From Ulota crispa (lineage: Eukaryota; Streptophyta; Bryopsida; Orthotrichales; Orthotrichaceae): DNA of 64,000 nucleotides. Both the position numbers and the translations under genes were made by a program. Location of the stretch: contig OY987242.1 of the NCBI GenBank assembly GCA_963920765.1, positions 17,198,002 through 17,262,001 of the forward strand. The letters run 5' to 3'. Shown piece by piece: positions 1 through 12,885 of the stretch. The number at the start of each line of letters is the position of its first letter. The first letter of the stretch is position 1. The notes under the pieces were generated by a model. It ran no database searches and was not told the origin of the DNA. It was given only the letters and a program-made list of their open reading frames with translations.

Positions 1-3000
1 GGTTTAGTTTTGGACAAAAAAATTATATATAACTTTTGCTAAGACAAAAAATTATAAATAATTTTTTGCACACTTATTTTTGTACATTATTCTATTTTTA
101 AATAAACATTGAACTAGTTTTTTGTTACTTTAGGTAAATTTGTACTCAATTCTATTTTAAAGTAGACATCAAATCAAAAATGGATTCATCAAACTGACAA
201 ACAAACACCATTTTTTTACATAATATAGATATATTATTATTTGTAAATTTACAAAAAAAAATATTAATAAAATTTTAATTGTAATTTTGGTATATGTATC
301 ATTAAGAAGTATGACAATGTTATTTAAATTACATTGCAAAATGCACTTCATATTCATTAAAAATGAATATAAAATCAAGAAAACATTTGGATTTCTTTTT
401 GCAAGATACCTCATTAGAAACATGAAGGAACATAAAAGCAAAAAATAACAAAACACTTAAAATATATTTATCTTTCAACAGCTTTGATCGTAATAGTACA
501 AATCATAACAACACTAGTCTTGCGCGGGGCCAATTTCTTCATTACAGCATTGGATTGGCGCACTTGATGGCCCTGATAAAGTGTTTTTGTGAGGGGCATG
601 GGATGAAAGTGTTGTCCAAGGCAACGTTGACCATCCTCAATGTCCGATCCTCAAGAGCGGACATTGCAACAAATTGGTAATCAGCGCATCACAATAGCTG
701 CGTGTTCCACAAAATCTAATTCATTTAATACTTCATAGACATAACTACAAATTAATTAAAAGCTTTCACTCTTTTATTTCTTCATGGAAACATGTCATTT
801 ATACATAAGAAAAAATACATATTTTTACTAAGTCCAATCTTATGCCTTTATAAAATTAAGTCTTATGCTTTCATAAGTTTCAATTTGATGTTTTTACAAA
901 GTTCAAATTTTACATCAAAATCTATATTTTAAAACACAACGATTGAATGACTCTATTTGAGTAAAAAAAATCAGATAAATTTAAATTTTATTGCAATATT
1001 GAATTAAAGAAATGAAATAGAGAAATATGGTATATATCAATTTTTTGGAATCTTCTAAGCATTAAAAACTTGACATTTATTAGAATGCTGAAGAATTAAT
1101 TTTTAAAAAAATTAGAGGTTGAAAATTTTCTAGAATCAAATCAAATGAACATGCTCATTGAATTTTAGCATCTTAATAATTGCTAAAAACAAGAATTTAT
1201 TAAGTTCATGTTGAACTATGATTACAATCTTTTAATATTATTAAAAATTAAGCAATAAAATGCATTACTCAATAATTAAATGAATATTGATTATTTTAAA
1301 AATTGAACATTAAAAATTTCAGAAAAATTAAACTTTACACTATTATTTATCTAATCACTTGCTCAAATATTTATTCAACCACCTACAATTGTATTAAAAT
1401 TATTTGATATATCTACTTCCACCTACATTATTAAAAAATTAAATAAAAATAAGTATTTTTAAATTTCTAAGATGTAGTTTATTTCCAATATAAGTATATA
1501 AATGTATTAGAATAGTTTTTTTTTAGTGTATTGTTAAGGAGAGATAAATAATCTAAAAAGGTTGTTTATAAAAATCAAAACCTTGATGAAATATTTTGTA
1601 TTACTCTTCTGGATTCTTTCATTTCCCATATATTTTATGCATCTTATATGTATTTTCATTTTTATTTTTAATACTTATTTGTATATTTTTATTTCAAATT
1701 GCTAAAGATGAGTTACCCGTTAAAAAGAATTGGAAATTGATTACAATGTTTGTATCATCATCCGTTATGTTTTTCTCAGCTTTTCAATCTCCTATTCTTC
1801 AACCTAGTGCATTATATGTTTATCTAACAGATATAGATTTACCTTTGATACAAAAAATAGCAAACAACATGCACAAAAAAGACAAAAAAAAAGTTGAAAT
1901 ATAGCTATAATTTATTGATAACCAAATTTTCATAAAGAAAAGACAAGTCTTTGTATGAAAAGTTGAGAAAACATGACATATTTCAAGGAATAAGTACAAA
2001 GTTACTCAAAAAATAAAAATTATATGGTGAGCACAAGAACTACAGCACAATTTTAACATTTATTGTTATCAAAACAAAAATAAGATGAAAATTTCAATAA
2101 ATTTTTTGAAAGAAATTTTTGATGTTGAAGTCTTTAACAAGAACAAAATTTTAGAAATTTCAAGTTTTGATTTCCACATTTTTTTGGAACTAGAAAGCAA
2201 CCTCTAGCTATCAATTATGTTGTCATAATATTCACCTAGTTAGACAAGAATTTTGGGTACTAGCCTTGAAAATTATATTATTTGCATAATTGATTGGCAT
2301 CCCCTATTTGATTTTAAAAAATCCAAAAGCCATAAAGTCCATGCACTAGAGAAGCCAAAATCTCCCCTACTTGTAAATTTAGAGACTTTAGAAGGGTCTT
2401 TTAAGGGCCTAAGTCTCCAAGGTTAAAAGCTAAGAGCATTTGCTTGTTTTATAAGCTCATTGGCTCAAAGTGAAGATGAACTTATATTTTTGATAGAAAG
2501 AGTGCTAAACCTTCTATACACCTAACGCTTCAATACAAATTTCAGAACCTTACTTAAACTTTTAAACTTGTATTAGAGCTTGGTTGAGGATAAAATATTG
2601 AATCAAATGACTAAAACTAAGATTTTAGCATAAAAGGCAAATTTTTTGATTTATTTATTAAACAAAAAAAATTAGTATTTTGAAAAAAAAAATGTGAACA
2701 TGGATTTTATTTATTTGAAATTAAAGATGGTGAAAGTGAGCAATCCCATGTATTTGGGCATGTATTTCAAGTTGATAATAGCCATGCAATGAACACAAAA
2801 AATTGCAATCTCCATAAAATCATAAAGATGATGCGGAATTTGATTTAATGGAAGAAAATAGTGTTAACTAATGAAAGTATAAGTAACCATGTCAATGTTA
2901 TTCAAAATGTGTATGATGTGACACATGCATACCGCAATTCCACATAGAATAAAATTAATATTACATATATTCTACAATCTCACTATTTTCTTGAGTTTTT

Positions 3001-5810
3001 AAGGTTAAGTGTTTTATAAATGAGATTTTCAATGTTTTTCAATTTATATGATATATATTAGCTGCTTAGATTTTTACACTATTGTCTTGAAGACAAACCA
3101 ATAAGCAATTATGGTAAACAAACACAATTAAATTTAGTACTCCAAATTACAAATCATGGAGTACTTTTTATCAAAATAAAATAAAATAGTTATGGCTATT
3201 TTTTAATATACATAATTGAAACATTAATCTTATGTAAAACCTTATTGGCACTTCAAGAATTTTGTTTTTTATTTTTATTTTTTTTTATTACAAGTCTTAT
3301 GTCAAAAAACCATTCTTGTATTGACTAAATGTTTACAAATTATCAATTCATATATATTAAAAAAAACTAGAAAGGTCGGAATATGATAAAATGGGAAAAT
3401 TTAGTTTGTTGAAATAGTTGTAAAAAATATGAAAAAAAAAAGAAAAGTTGTTATAGTAAGTAAAATGATGGTTTGATACAAAAGCAAGTATTGTCTTATG
3501 CAACAATATGCATGTTGCAAAAATCCCAAAATAAAGTTTAAATTTTGGTATTTTGCAAATTTAGAATCAAAAGTTGTGCCTAGTTTTGAAAGTATTATGG
3601 TAAAAATCTCATAGTAAAAGATGTAGCTAATGCACTACAAAAAAATGAGGAAAGTAGAAAAATTAGCACACAATACACAATTTTGCATTTTTTTAGCACA
3701 TAATGAGGACAAGAGCGATGTTTTAACACTTAGAATTTTTATTCCTCCATGGCATTATTTAAGTATTTATTCAAGAAAGGACATATGCTACATGTAATAT
3801 TCAATTTAATAAAATAAGCCTTTTGGATATTTTTGACAATATGAAAGAATATAACCATTATGCTCAAAGATCGTTAGTTGCACATGCATGAAAAAAACAA
3901 AGAAACATTATTTTATTAAAAACAAATAAATTTATTCTTATTATTTTTACACATGTCAAATCTTCTCAACTTCCATATTAATTTTCAACAACATTGGTAC
4001 TCTGGTGCAGTGAAGCCTTTTAAACTCAAATCTCAGCATTTTTTATATATCTTGAATATATAATATACATGCGGGGTGTTGAGTTTGCTAACTAGTTGAG
4101 TGCATCTTACACATGTAAAATCCAATTACACAAATGATGGCACCAAATTTGTTTTTTCTTCATTGACACAAGCATGATGAATATAGATAATTTATTTCAA
4201 CAAGTGTAAAGATTGTAAACTTCCTTGCATTTCAACTATACATTTGCAATTTTGAACTTAATTGTATAAAATTTTAATATAAAATGGAGTAAAAAACAAA
4301 GTGGAAAGTCTGAAAAAAAACTTTCTCAAGCATGCATTTGTTTTCTAGAATTTACAAAATTACAAAAACCATACCTGATTTTTAACAATGACTCTATTCC
4401 AATAACAAGACTCAAAACCTATCACCCCTCATGTGACAATAAACCTATGTGTTAGCATAAAGCTACTTCCAAACATTAGCTGCATATTATTTAGCAATGT
4501 AAATAAAATATTTACTATTTTTTATAATGTATTTCAATTTTTTATATATTAATATGCCTATGTATGTATGTGTATATATATACATACATTCATATACATA
4601 TATACATAAATACACATATAAATATATACATAAATACACATATAAATATATACATATATATCTATATGGGTATTTCTGTTTACATACACAAAGACATGTA
4701 TATATATTCATGATCTGATTTTGTATGTATCATATTTTATAAAAAATCAGTAGTGTATTTTTTTGTGTTTAGAATTGTTTTAGTTTGAAATGAACGTATG
4801 TGTCTTTACTACTTTTCTAGATAGAAGGAAGTTGAAAAACATATGATAACCGTGCTATATAAAATAGAGCAATACATGTAATAAAGAGAATTGGTGTTAC
4901 AAAATGTAATTCCTGTGTGCATTAGATGAATAAAAATTAGTTTCATTCATAGGGAGCATTGGATGATGGAAGAGAATGGAGTGTCCATTCTCAATGTTGG
5001 GAACATACTTAGGAACATGTCATAAACATTGTATTTGTGTTTACCCAAGGTATTAGTTTTTTTTTAATAAATATAGTAGCCTTTAAAATGCAATAGTTAC
5101 TAGAGATTCAATTTAGTTTAATTTTATTTATTTTATAATTGTCAATTAAAAAAAGAACCTTTACAATCCATAGTTGGGATTTCTATATTTCAAGATTAAC
5201 CTTCAAAAATTTGATTTGCAAAAAACTTCAATATAGTGTGAGTTCTAAGCACATGTTTGTAATGCAAGGCCATCTAGAGTGTGTTCCATGACTCCATTGG
5301 GCTTGAAAATTTGTGGAGATGTGCCTAACATGATTTAGGTCATCTTGGACAAAACCTCCTTACATCCATAGTGGAAAAAATATCCACTGCATGTGGTCAT
5401 CGGGGCCTAAAAATTTTGGGTAGAGGTCAAAATTACTTTTTATATCAACTTCAAATGATCATACCTCATAATCTTTATGATCAAATCTCATGAAAGTTTC
5501 ACTACACCTCTTTGCATAATTCTAGTGTGCAATTTTATGGTTGGATTTGCAAAAGGTCAAAAAAGAATGTTATTGGGAACAATTGACTAAAAATGGCAAC
5601 TCTCAATTTCTCAAAAAATTTGAGCTTGGGCACACTAGAAAAAACTTATGGTTTTTATAACATATGTTTTTGCACATCTATTTGTTTTTATGTTAATAAT
5701 GACATCAAATATAACATCTAGATGTTAATTTTAACATCAATTATAACATATAAACAAGTGGACACCTAGAAAAATTTGTAATAAAAAATATGGGTTCCCT
5801 ATAGTGGCAT
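1..5810. other. AT-rich intergenic DNA without a supported gene
   Basis: This stretch is strongly AT-rich with many homopolymer runs. Its open frames are short and of low complexity, and none resembles a known protein. I see no RNA gene. A slightly GC-richer patch near 520-700 may be a decayed repeat, but it matches nothing else in the window. The stretch ends at a TTAA-flanked terminus near 5,817. Confidence 0.6.
4551..4702. repeat. TA/CA-rich microsatellite tract
   Basis: Alternating TATG, TATA and CATA units form a simple-sequence tract, with an internal near-perfect duplication of about 24 bp (ataaatacacatataaatat core). The Tyr/Ile-rich open frames on both strands here follow from the repeat and are not genes. 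Confidence 0.8.
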
Positions 5811-5821
5811 TTAGGGGTTAA
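5801..5821. repeat. Solo right-hand terminus of the TTAA element family
   Basis: The sequence ggcatttagggg is followed directly by TTAA at 5818-5821. Read inward on the opposite strand this is TTAA-CCCCTAAATGCC, the same end as the complete copies at 6482, 40641 and 46933. No matching left end was found upstream, so the partner is decayed or absent. Confidence 0.5.
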
Positions 5822-6481
5822 CACTATAACAAACTTTGAAGACAAACAATTGCCAAAAACAATGTAGTGAACTGCAAAGAGATGCAAGAAGAAAGAAAAT
5901 GCAAGGGCTATGCTATTTAGATGGAGGCAAAAACTTTATTTGCACCCAAGCCAATAGTGGGTGTAAAACCTTCAATTTTTTAAGGTTTTGGGATAACTCT
6001 GTTTAGAAATTTTTGAAAGTTATAGGGTGGTGGCTGAACCACAATTTGCAAAGTTACCACCCTTGCAAAGCTTCACAAACTACTTGAATGATAACTCTAG
6101 TTGCTTCCCCTTTGTAACTCCTTCATGCTAGTTGGTGTGAGTCCCAAGGAGAATGATGATGACGGGGACAAGCATTGCAAAAGTCATGAAATTCTCTTTC
6201 AGAATAGTCCATAATTCCCTTCGATTATCAAGCACCACCAAAGGTGGGTCATAAAGTTATCTAAACTGATAACTTCTAAAAAGTGGTTGAGTTATGGGGT
6301 AAATCTACCTAGAGTTGCAGGGAAGAAAACAGGAGGTTTGACACGCACTAATAGCAATACAATTCAAACATTCACTTTTACAGGAAGATATTGAGTTTCA
6401 GAATCTTGATAGTGTAATGAACAAGAACTTGAAACGTGGGACAAAGTGTGAATTGCCAAGTCTCAAATTCCTAACTCTTAA

Positions 6482-7334
6482 CCCTTAAAGGTCCACGCAT
6501 CCACTTTTTGGATGTGCCTTGGTCAACCTTGATTGTAATTTTTAAAGTATCAATTTTTGGTACGTAGTTCAAACTAATAAAACAAAGCTTGGCAAGTTTT
6601 CATTTGATTCCATTTAATTTTTTTGAAAAATGTCAAAAATTGAAAGAGTTATTTTCATTGGAAGCTCCAAGTGTTAGAATCCAAATAACACAATATGGTG
6701 AGTTTTTCATTCATATTTTCTACTCTTTAAAAGCATTTTAAATTTGAAGTACAAAACTATGTTTCTCATTCTACCATTCATTTATGGCAAAAATTATAGA
6801 TTTTTTAAAAACATATTCTAATTGACATGATTTTATTTCCACATTAGCTTCAAAAAATCACAATAATCCAAAATTTTCATCAAATTTATCAAAAGTTTTA
6901 ATGTAAATAGAAAATGAATGTGTCTTTCAAGAAAAAGATCAATATTGTATAAATCAAATAAATATAAGGATAAACTTGGTTTGATAGTCAAATTTGACTT
7001 CAAATTCTTTGTTGTGACTGTTTTGGGTGTAAAAATTAAAATAATCAATTGAAATTTTTCACACTAGTCTTTAATGTTGCTTGTACCTCTTGAAAAAATT
7101 TCAAGTAATATGGATTTTTTTTAATTTTTTAACTTATTTATGTTCATTTTTTGAAAAAATAATGATAACAATTACAAATTTTCATGAAACAAATTGAAAT
7201 TTCTTGCAATGATATATCATTCATAGTTTCAAATAATAAAAATATAAAACTGTTGTTTGAACAAACTTTAAATGACAAAATTGAGCTTAGACATGAAGTT
7301 TGACCATTTCTAAATGGATTAAGTCCTTTAGGGG
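6482..7334. mobile_element. TTAA-flanked non-autonomous element, about 853 bp
   Basis: The element lies between TTAA at 6478-6481 and TTAA at 7335-7338. The left end reads CCCTTAAAGGTCC and the reverse complement of the right end reads CCCCTAAAGGACT, so it has short terminal inverted repeats and a TTAA target duplication. The interior is AT-rich and non-coding. TTAA duplication plus CCC-starting ends is the known signature of the piggyBac superfamily; assigning this element there is inference, since no transposase is present. Confidence 0.6.
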
Positions 7335-7704
7335 TTAACCAACTAGATTCTAAGATACTTGGGGCCTGTTCTCACTTGGCCTTACAATGAGTGAAAGAGA
7401 GGTGCTAGTAGTGTAGAAAGTTTGGAAAGTTCACACCAGTCGGAGTAGTGTCTCCTGATCCTATGAGGATTCTCTGCTAGCAGGTTCGAAATGTCAATGT
7501 TAGCCCCTGAATGGCCCATCGGCCATTTTTGGCTGTATGTACAATTGTATATACAGCTATATTTGAGTTGCTTTGAGGGTTTTCCAAAAAAATTATGCAC
7601 CCACCATCATACAGCCCTTCAATATGTATGGTTGTAACACTTAATTTCCAACTAATTCAAACTTCTGAATGTTGATTGCAACCATATTTGGTACTGTATC
7701 TCTA

Positions 7705-7730
7705 GAGCCCAAGGGCCCTTCAGGGGTTAA
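7705..7730. repeat. Solo right-hand TTAA terminus
   Basis: The sequence cccaagggcccttcagggg ends at TTAA (7727-7730). It carries the CCAAGG box seen in other family ends (40651, 46943), in the outward-reading orientation. No clear left partner exists between 7338 and 7700. Confidence 0.4.
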
Positions 7731-7841
7731 CTGAAAACTGGTTGCTAACTTCCGTTAAATGCGCGTAGAAAAGCCGTTGTTACGAAAGTTTCCAATCATT
7801 AGAAAACGAAGATTGGAGAACATTTCGGGAGTGTAAGAGCG

Positions 7842-8427
7842 ATGTTTCATACTTGCTGCTTTGAGGATGCAATACCAAAGAGCGCTCTCAATATTCTTGC
7901 CCAATACTTTGGTCCAACTTTATCAAAGATGAAACAACTGCTAGAAGGGAGGACAAGAGGTGGACAGCAACAAATCCAGAATAAATTGCGAGCGCATGCG
8001 TTGGGGCTGCAAGGTTTGTTCTTCTCACTGCTCCACTTTTAGAATCAGCGTTGTTTGTTTCAAGTTGTATGTTCTTCAAATATCCTGCATTTCACAGAAG
8101 CTCAATTATTTTCATTAAAGTGAAGTTTTGTACATGAAGTTCTCGGTGACTATTCTTGAGTTTCCTACATTCCACCTTGCACGTAGTTTATACTATGCTG
8201 TGATTGTTTAAAGTCTACATTTGTGAATGGACTTCCTATGCATGAGTCGCTGAATTGCACAAGCAGCTGGAGCATCGGAATGGAAAATTGAATGCTTGAA
8301 GGTGACCATCCCGGAAACCGACTTACGTCCTACTGTAGATGAGTTTCTCCACACGTTGCAAGCTCAAGAGCACCTGAGTTGCGGCTCAAGATTCATAGGC
8401 TGCTGCAAAGCAGACGCTTCTCAGTGA
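7842..8427 (+). CDS. Possible small two-exon gene of unknown function
   Basis: I do not recognise the product. Exon 1 runs 7842-8013 and ends at a GTTTGT donor. Exon 2 runs 8267-8427 from a CAG acceptor. The reading phase matches across the junction (172 nt + 161 nt = 333 nt), giving a 110-residue basic-to-neutral protein that ends in TGA. The first half contains a helix-prone stretch (SALNILAQYFGPTLSKMKQL); the second half includes WKIECLKVTIPE. It has no signal peptide or membrane segment. Base composition is higher in GC than the flanking DNA, which favours coding. It could instead be a fragment of a larger decayed gene or a non-coding transcript. Confidence 0.35.
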
Positions 8428-10272
8428 CTCCGCCCATGTCGTCACTCACACAGTAGAGTCTTAATCCCAGCGTTGAAGCACTTCAACTTCAAAAAGTTAG
8501 TTAACCAATCACTGTTAAAAAGCATAGACCGTAAATTGTTTTTGAGCATCTTGCAAAGACCTCCTTATCCGGTTGCTGTTGATGGAGAGGCATAGGCTCT
8601 TGAACCTAAACAATGCTGTAAATGCAAAAAATAGGATTTTCACATTGACGCTTCTAAAGGTGTTTTGATCTGATGAAAAAGAGAGCAACTTCAGCATGAC
8701 CGGGACTAAACAATCTCTCACAAGAATTGAATTACTTTTCAGCATTAAATTGCACAAAAAGAAACTTGTTACACGCTATTCCAGAGATTTTGCAACAAAC
8801 GCGTGAGGTGCAGGACAACTAACCCTAAATCCTTCATTCAGACTCAACTTGGAACTACAACCTCTGTGACTAACAATGTTGAGGAACAACAGTGTCTTCA
8901 TTACCCTTAACCCCAGCCTCCCTACCATCCTCTCGTACAACATTGAGCGAAGAAGAGAAAGCAAAATCACAAGAAATTTGGCCGGGCGGCCACCTCAAAC
9001 GCACATGCCATTTGCATTGAATTCGCAAAAACAACCACATGAAGCTCAAGCGCATTGCAAACTTAATCCTACACTTACAAAGCAGGACCAATTTGCTTCC
9101 CTCACATACCGCCCCCACTACAGACACTCCCACGGTACCGCTCACGACAACAAAAAGAAAAAGCTCTCTTTCAAGAACTACTGCTCCCCTCTCCAATTTC
9201 GAATTTGAAATTGCAAAGAGAGATTAAGGTGATTGCGCATGCGCGCTGGGCGGAAGATGACTGTGATTCACAACAACTGCGCAAACACAAGAACAATTAA
9301 CATCAAGTGAACCCTCTGAACGATAACTTCTGGTAAAACCATTTCCTGGTGTGACCGCCCTCCTCAATCGTTGTTCTTATATGCCTAGCTAACAAATTTA
9401 GACTATCCCATCAAGTATGTCACACCGTATGTGTGAACGTACAGCTATTACCTAAGAATATATAAGTGGATACACCCTAGACATAGGCTTCACCCTCAAC
9501 ACAACCTGTTCCTCGGAGAACAGTGGCCGCTCTTAGGATATATCTCTGTTCTTTGTTACAGCCAAGTGAAACGTACCTTTAGTTAGGAAACATGAGCGTC
9601 AAGTTAAGGTTGAAGGCTGAAGCACTGATGCCCAAGAAGATTCAATCATAAAAGTCATCGGACACTAAGAAAGGAGACAAAAGAGCCCACAAGCAAAGAT
9701 GCCCAATCCAGGAAGGGACTCAAAACTTTCAGTACTTTGTTGAAAAGCACAAAACTGAGGCATTTACTGGTATTAATGAAAACTACAACCCGAGCTATTG
9801 CTTGTTTGTTGGCCTACCTGTACAGGGAAGTTTTTAGAAACGGAGCATTTCCAACATCACAGTTACCATCCAGGTCAATGACATCTTCACAGAATATAAA
9901 CTTCATGCTTCCTTATATTCTAACTGTGGATGCAGTAAAGCTTTATGCTAGAGATAAGATGAGTCACAAGTCATAACGAACTACAATGCCAAAGATCACA
10001 TAAACATGGGACAACATCAGACTGGAACATCCATGACCGAATCAAAACAGTAATCCTTTTGACATAGATATCAAGAGCGGAAGGAGGACTAGATATGAAA
10101 AGAATGGCAACATGGCAGGAAGGTGAGCACCGGTCATCTACGGGTTATCTACGGGTCACCTCCTGATGAAACCGGATGAATCCCTGGACCATCCCAGTGC
10201 TAAGTGGGTGCGTAAAACTCATTGAATTTGGCATTTAAGAAGGCTGGATGTGCCCCGCCTCTTGCTATGTTG
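8428..10272. other. Intergenic DNA, no supported gene
   Basis: Composition is moderate, with overlapping short open frames on both strands around 8870-9230. Neither strand gives a recognisable protein or a splice-consistent extension. The region is the 3' flank of the PfkB gene, which reads toward it, and the 3' flank of the candidate small gene. Confidence 0.5.
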
Positions 10273-10420
10273 CCCTAAAGTCATTAGGTCTTGGAGAGAA
10301 TCTAGTGCTCTTGATTGGAGGAAGATTCTTTAGCTTCGGCTGTTACCCTAACGTCATTTAGGTCTTGGAGAGAATCTAGTGCTCTTGATTGGAGAAAGGT
10401 CTTTTAGCTTCAGCTGCTGG
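10273..10420. repeat. 73-bp tandem duplication of the PfkB gene's 3' end
   Basis: Copy 1 (10273-10345) and copy 2 (10346-10420) share a near-identical core (ttggagagaatctagtgctc). Copy 2 lies inside the PfkB coding region and contains its stop codon. Copy 1 is the same terminal coding segment repeated just downstream, and it also keeps an in-phase-like stop. The unit is not a multiple of three, so the downstream copy is not an in-frame extension. Confidence 0.85.
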
Positions 10421-11715
10421 TGCATCCACTCCCACCCTTCATCACCGACCTCTCCTCCAAGACCCCGGACCACAGCTCCACCTGAACAGCACCCCAGTTT
10501 ACAGCAATCCTCTAATGAAAGCCTGTTCAAAACGCCATACAAAAACCCACTCGCAAACAAATCTCCTGCTCCAGTGGTATCCACAGTGATGGTCTCCTTG
10601 ATAGCTGGCACGCGCACTGTCTCATCACCGTGACGAGCAATGCAGCCTTTGGAGCCCAGCATGACTACAGCTCTCTCACAATATATCGACAAAAAATCCA
10701 AACAAGTCTCAGGACACGGATTCTCCTCGCCTTTAATGAGTTCCCCTGCTTCATCCTCGTTCGCGAAGACCAAATCCACGTTCCCAGACTCGAGCAAACT
10801 CATCAGTCTCGGACGAAAGTTGCGCACAACCTCAAAGCTGGCAAGGTCCATGGACACTTTAACCCCTTGCTTCTTGCAAAGATCCACAGCACTCTCTAGC
10901 AGATCCTCACCGTAGAAACCATACCCGTTCAAAACGATCCACTTGGCACCCTTAAAATCGTCGCTTGTCAATTCCTTCGCTTCCAGACGAGCAGCGTTGA
11001 GAAAACACGGTCGCATAGTTCGGTTCCCCTCCGCGTCCACGAGACAAGCGCACTGTGCTGTTAGGCCTGGAACGACCCGGAGTCGGGATAAGTCCACCCC
11101 GGCACTCGCCATGTTCTCGGCAAACATTGAACCTCGGTCGTCGTTTCCACGCACCCCGACTAGGGCTACGGCTACCCCGAACCCTTGCCCTAACCCTCGC
11201 ATGGTGTTGGCGACGCTCCCACCCGCTAGGGTTTTGACGCCATCAGCGCCGATGAGAACATGCGAATTCACCTCAACCAAAATGTGATGCAGCTCCTCCA
11301 CTGTGACTCGCATGGAACCCCCGCGCTCGCCCGGCACCGCTGCTAAGAGCGACCAATCCACCCTTGCTACATGGTCCACCAACGCCACCGGCTGCAGGCC
11401 CACAACAGCGCGCCCATTCCCGTGCCCGATCTGCACAGAATTAGGGTTCGCAAATTCGGTATCGCCGGCGCCGTTCTCATGCACGGAAGACGGAGTTATC
11501 TGTGAGAACGACACACCATTGCAAGCGTGACAATGAGAGACGTCGCTGCCACACCCTCCGTTCTCCGCCGAATTGGTACAAGCTTCGTCCTTAGACGTGC
11601 TAATGACGCTCAACTGGGAAGCTCCGGGAGCGGGGTTTGTGGACACGGGCCGGGCGGGCACACCCTGGGACTCTCCGGCTGTGGCATCGACCTGGGGGAG
11701 GAGGACTGCCCCCAT
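10354..11715 (-). CDS. PfkB-family carbohydrate/nucleoside kinase
   Basis: This gene encodes a 453-residue ribokinase-fold kinase that transfers phosphate from ATP to a sugar or nucleoside hydroxyl. The N-terminal PfkB signature GGSVANTMRGL lies near residue 165. The C-terminal signature DTTGAGD has its catalytic aspartate at about residue 385, followed by LFASGF. The whole gene is one exon. The kinase body is preceded by about 120 poorly ordered residues rich in Ser, Gly, Ala and Asn; an upstream stop lies about 25 codons before the chosen ATG with no other ATG between. The sequence resembles the plant adenosine-kinase-like PfkB group (Arabidopsis At1g19600 type), but the substrate cannot be told from sequence. 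The 3' end is tandemly duplicated. It is GC-rich relative to its surroundings. Confidence 0.9.
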   Translation of the reverse strand: MGAVLLPQVDATAGESQGVPARPVSTNPAPGASQLSVISTSKDEACTNSAENGGCGSDVSHCHACNGVSFSQITPSSVHENGAGDTEFANPNSVQIGHGNGRAVVGLQPVALVDHVARVDWSLLAAVPGERGGSMRVTVEELHHILVEVNSHVLIGADGVKTLAGGSVANTMRGLGQGFGVAVALVGVRGNDDRGSMFAENMASAGVDLSRLRVVPGLTAQCACLVDAEGNRTMRPCFLNAARLEAKELTSDDFKGAKWIVLNGYGFYGEDLLESAVDLCKKQGVKVSMDLASFEVVRNFRPRLMSLLESGNVDLVFANEDEAGELIKGEENPCPETCLDFLSIYCERAVVMLGSKGCIARHGDETVRVPAIKETITVDTTGAGDLFASGFLYGVLNRLSLEDCCKLGCCSGGAVVRGLGGEVGDEGWEWMHQQLKLKDLSPIKSTRFSPRPK

Positions 11716-12309
11716 AGCTCCGACGGCGGGTGGAACGCAACGCTGCCACGCCGCGGACGCCAGCCAGCGAGAGAGACGAAGGGATGTGCCTCAGAAGCCT
11801 TGCTCCGGCTCCCTTTTCACTCCCCCAAACCCTTACCGTCTATCGCCCGTTCCTGGTCCTATTACCGCGTCTTGTGACCTATATCAGCCGGTAAGCCTTG
11901 GCCGGTCTTGGGCCTCTTGGCCCCTTCTGTTTGGAATATTTGGGGCCCCCATTCCTGGTCGCTAGATCCAAATTCGGATATCCATTCATTCATCACAAGG
12001 ACATGTGCCGAAGTCAAGCCGGTCATCTGTCACCCACCTTCCATTGAGATTTGAGAATCTCCACCACTCCACCAGTCTTGCCCAGACATGAGCAGAAATT
12101 GTGCGCTTTTGCAGAAACCCGGGTCCCGAGAATCGGCGATTGGCGCATCATTGGTTGCACATGCTCTTGTACCTCTCTAATTGCACTGCATCTGAAAAAG
12201 AAACACAACATGGAGGGTGTGCAAATAACGAGTGTGTGCCTTGCACGCAAGGCCGGGCCACACAGGCCGAAACCGGCGTTTCGAAACGTCAGTTTGTGAA
12301 AAACAGGTA
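11716..12309. other. 5' flank of the PfkB gene
   Basis: This GC-richer segment just upstream of the minus-strand PfkB start probably holds its leader and promoter. Small frames here (for example 12051-12299) have no recognisable domain. No second divergent gene is evident before the transposon at 12310. Confidence 0.45.
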
Positions 12310-12885
12310 CAGTAGTGCCTGCGGCTAAGACGAACCCTTGTTAGAAAAATGCTTGGCTAAAATTATTGTTCTGTCTCATTCAGACTGGGACTTAAGGTAG
12401 TCTGTTCTAATTGAGATCCTCACATTTAAAGCAATCCATAGCCCGTCCAAGAATGAATATGAGATGGTTTTTGAATGGACCCTTCTTAGTCTTAAAAGAA
12501 AAGGTGTATTTTATAACAAGAGCCAATCATACTCCTCTATTCACTTAATCTCTTTACAAGTTGCAAGGGGATGCTTTATGAGAAACCTAGGGTCACATAT
12601 AGGTGCATACTACAAAAAACTTTGAAAATTCATTAACAATTCAATAATGCTTCAAAAAATATGAAAAAAATTGGGTTGCATTTAGCATCCATTTCTCTTT
12701 GATGGAAAATTAGGCAAAAAATCTTCATGTCTTGAAAAGCCCATGAAAATCTAGAACAGCCCTTAAAGTGATGGTTTTAGAGCGACTACCTTACCTCAAA
12801 GTAGCTGCGCTTGGTTACAATGAATGCTCTCCTAAGACAAATTGATTTTTTGTCCGGACCCGTTCATCTTAGCCAAGCACCACTG
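12310..12885. mobile_element. TA-flanked mariner/Tc1-like non-autonomous element, 576 bp
   Basis: The left end CAGTAGTGCCTGCGGCTAAG and the reverse complement of the right end CAGTGGTGCTTGGCTAAGAT form terminal inverted repeats, flanked by TA at 12308-12309 and 12886-12887. CAGT ends with a TA duplication are typical of the Tc1/mariner/pogo group. It has no transposase. It is interrupted by a second TA-flanked element at 12395-12791. Confidence 0.65.
12395..12791. mobile_element. TA-flanked MITE with AGGTAG ends, nested
   Basis: The ends AGGTAGTCTGTTC and (reverse complement) AGGTAGTCGCTCTAAAACC are flanked by TA. The interior shares a stretch (cttcaaaaaatatgaaaaaa followed by a 'gcat...ccat' block) with the copies near 40.5, 55.4 and 63.1 kb. 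It sits inside the mariner-like element at 12310-12885, so it inserted later. Confidence 0.6.

Noticed and set aside
4487-4718. Tyr/Ile-rich open frames on both strands
   Set aside because: They are produced by the TA/CA microsatellite.
7361-7400. Harbinger/hAT-type terminus near ggggcctgttctcactt
   Set aside because: No matching inverted end or target duplication was found.
8870-9230. Overlapping open frames of about 110 codons on both strands
   Set aside because: Neither has a recognisable motif, homologue in memory or splice-supported extension.
10379-11965. Several plus-strand open frames opposite the PfkB gene
   Set aside because: They are shadows of GC-rich coding sequence on the minus strand and show no domain.
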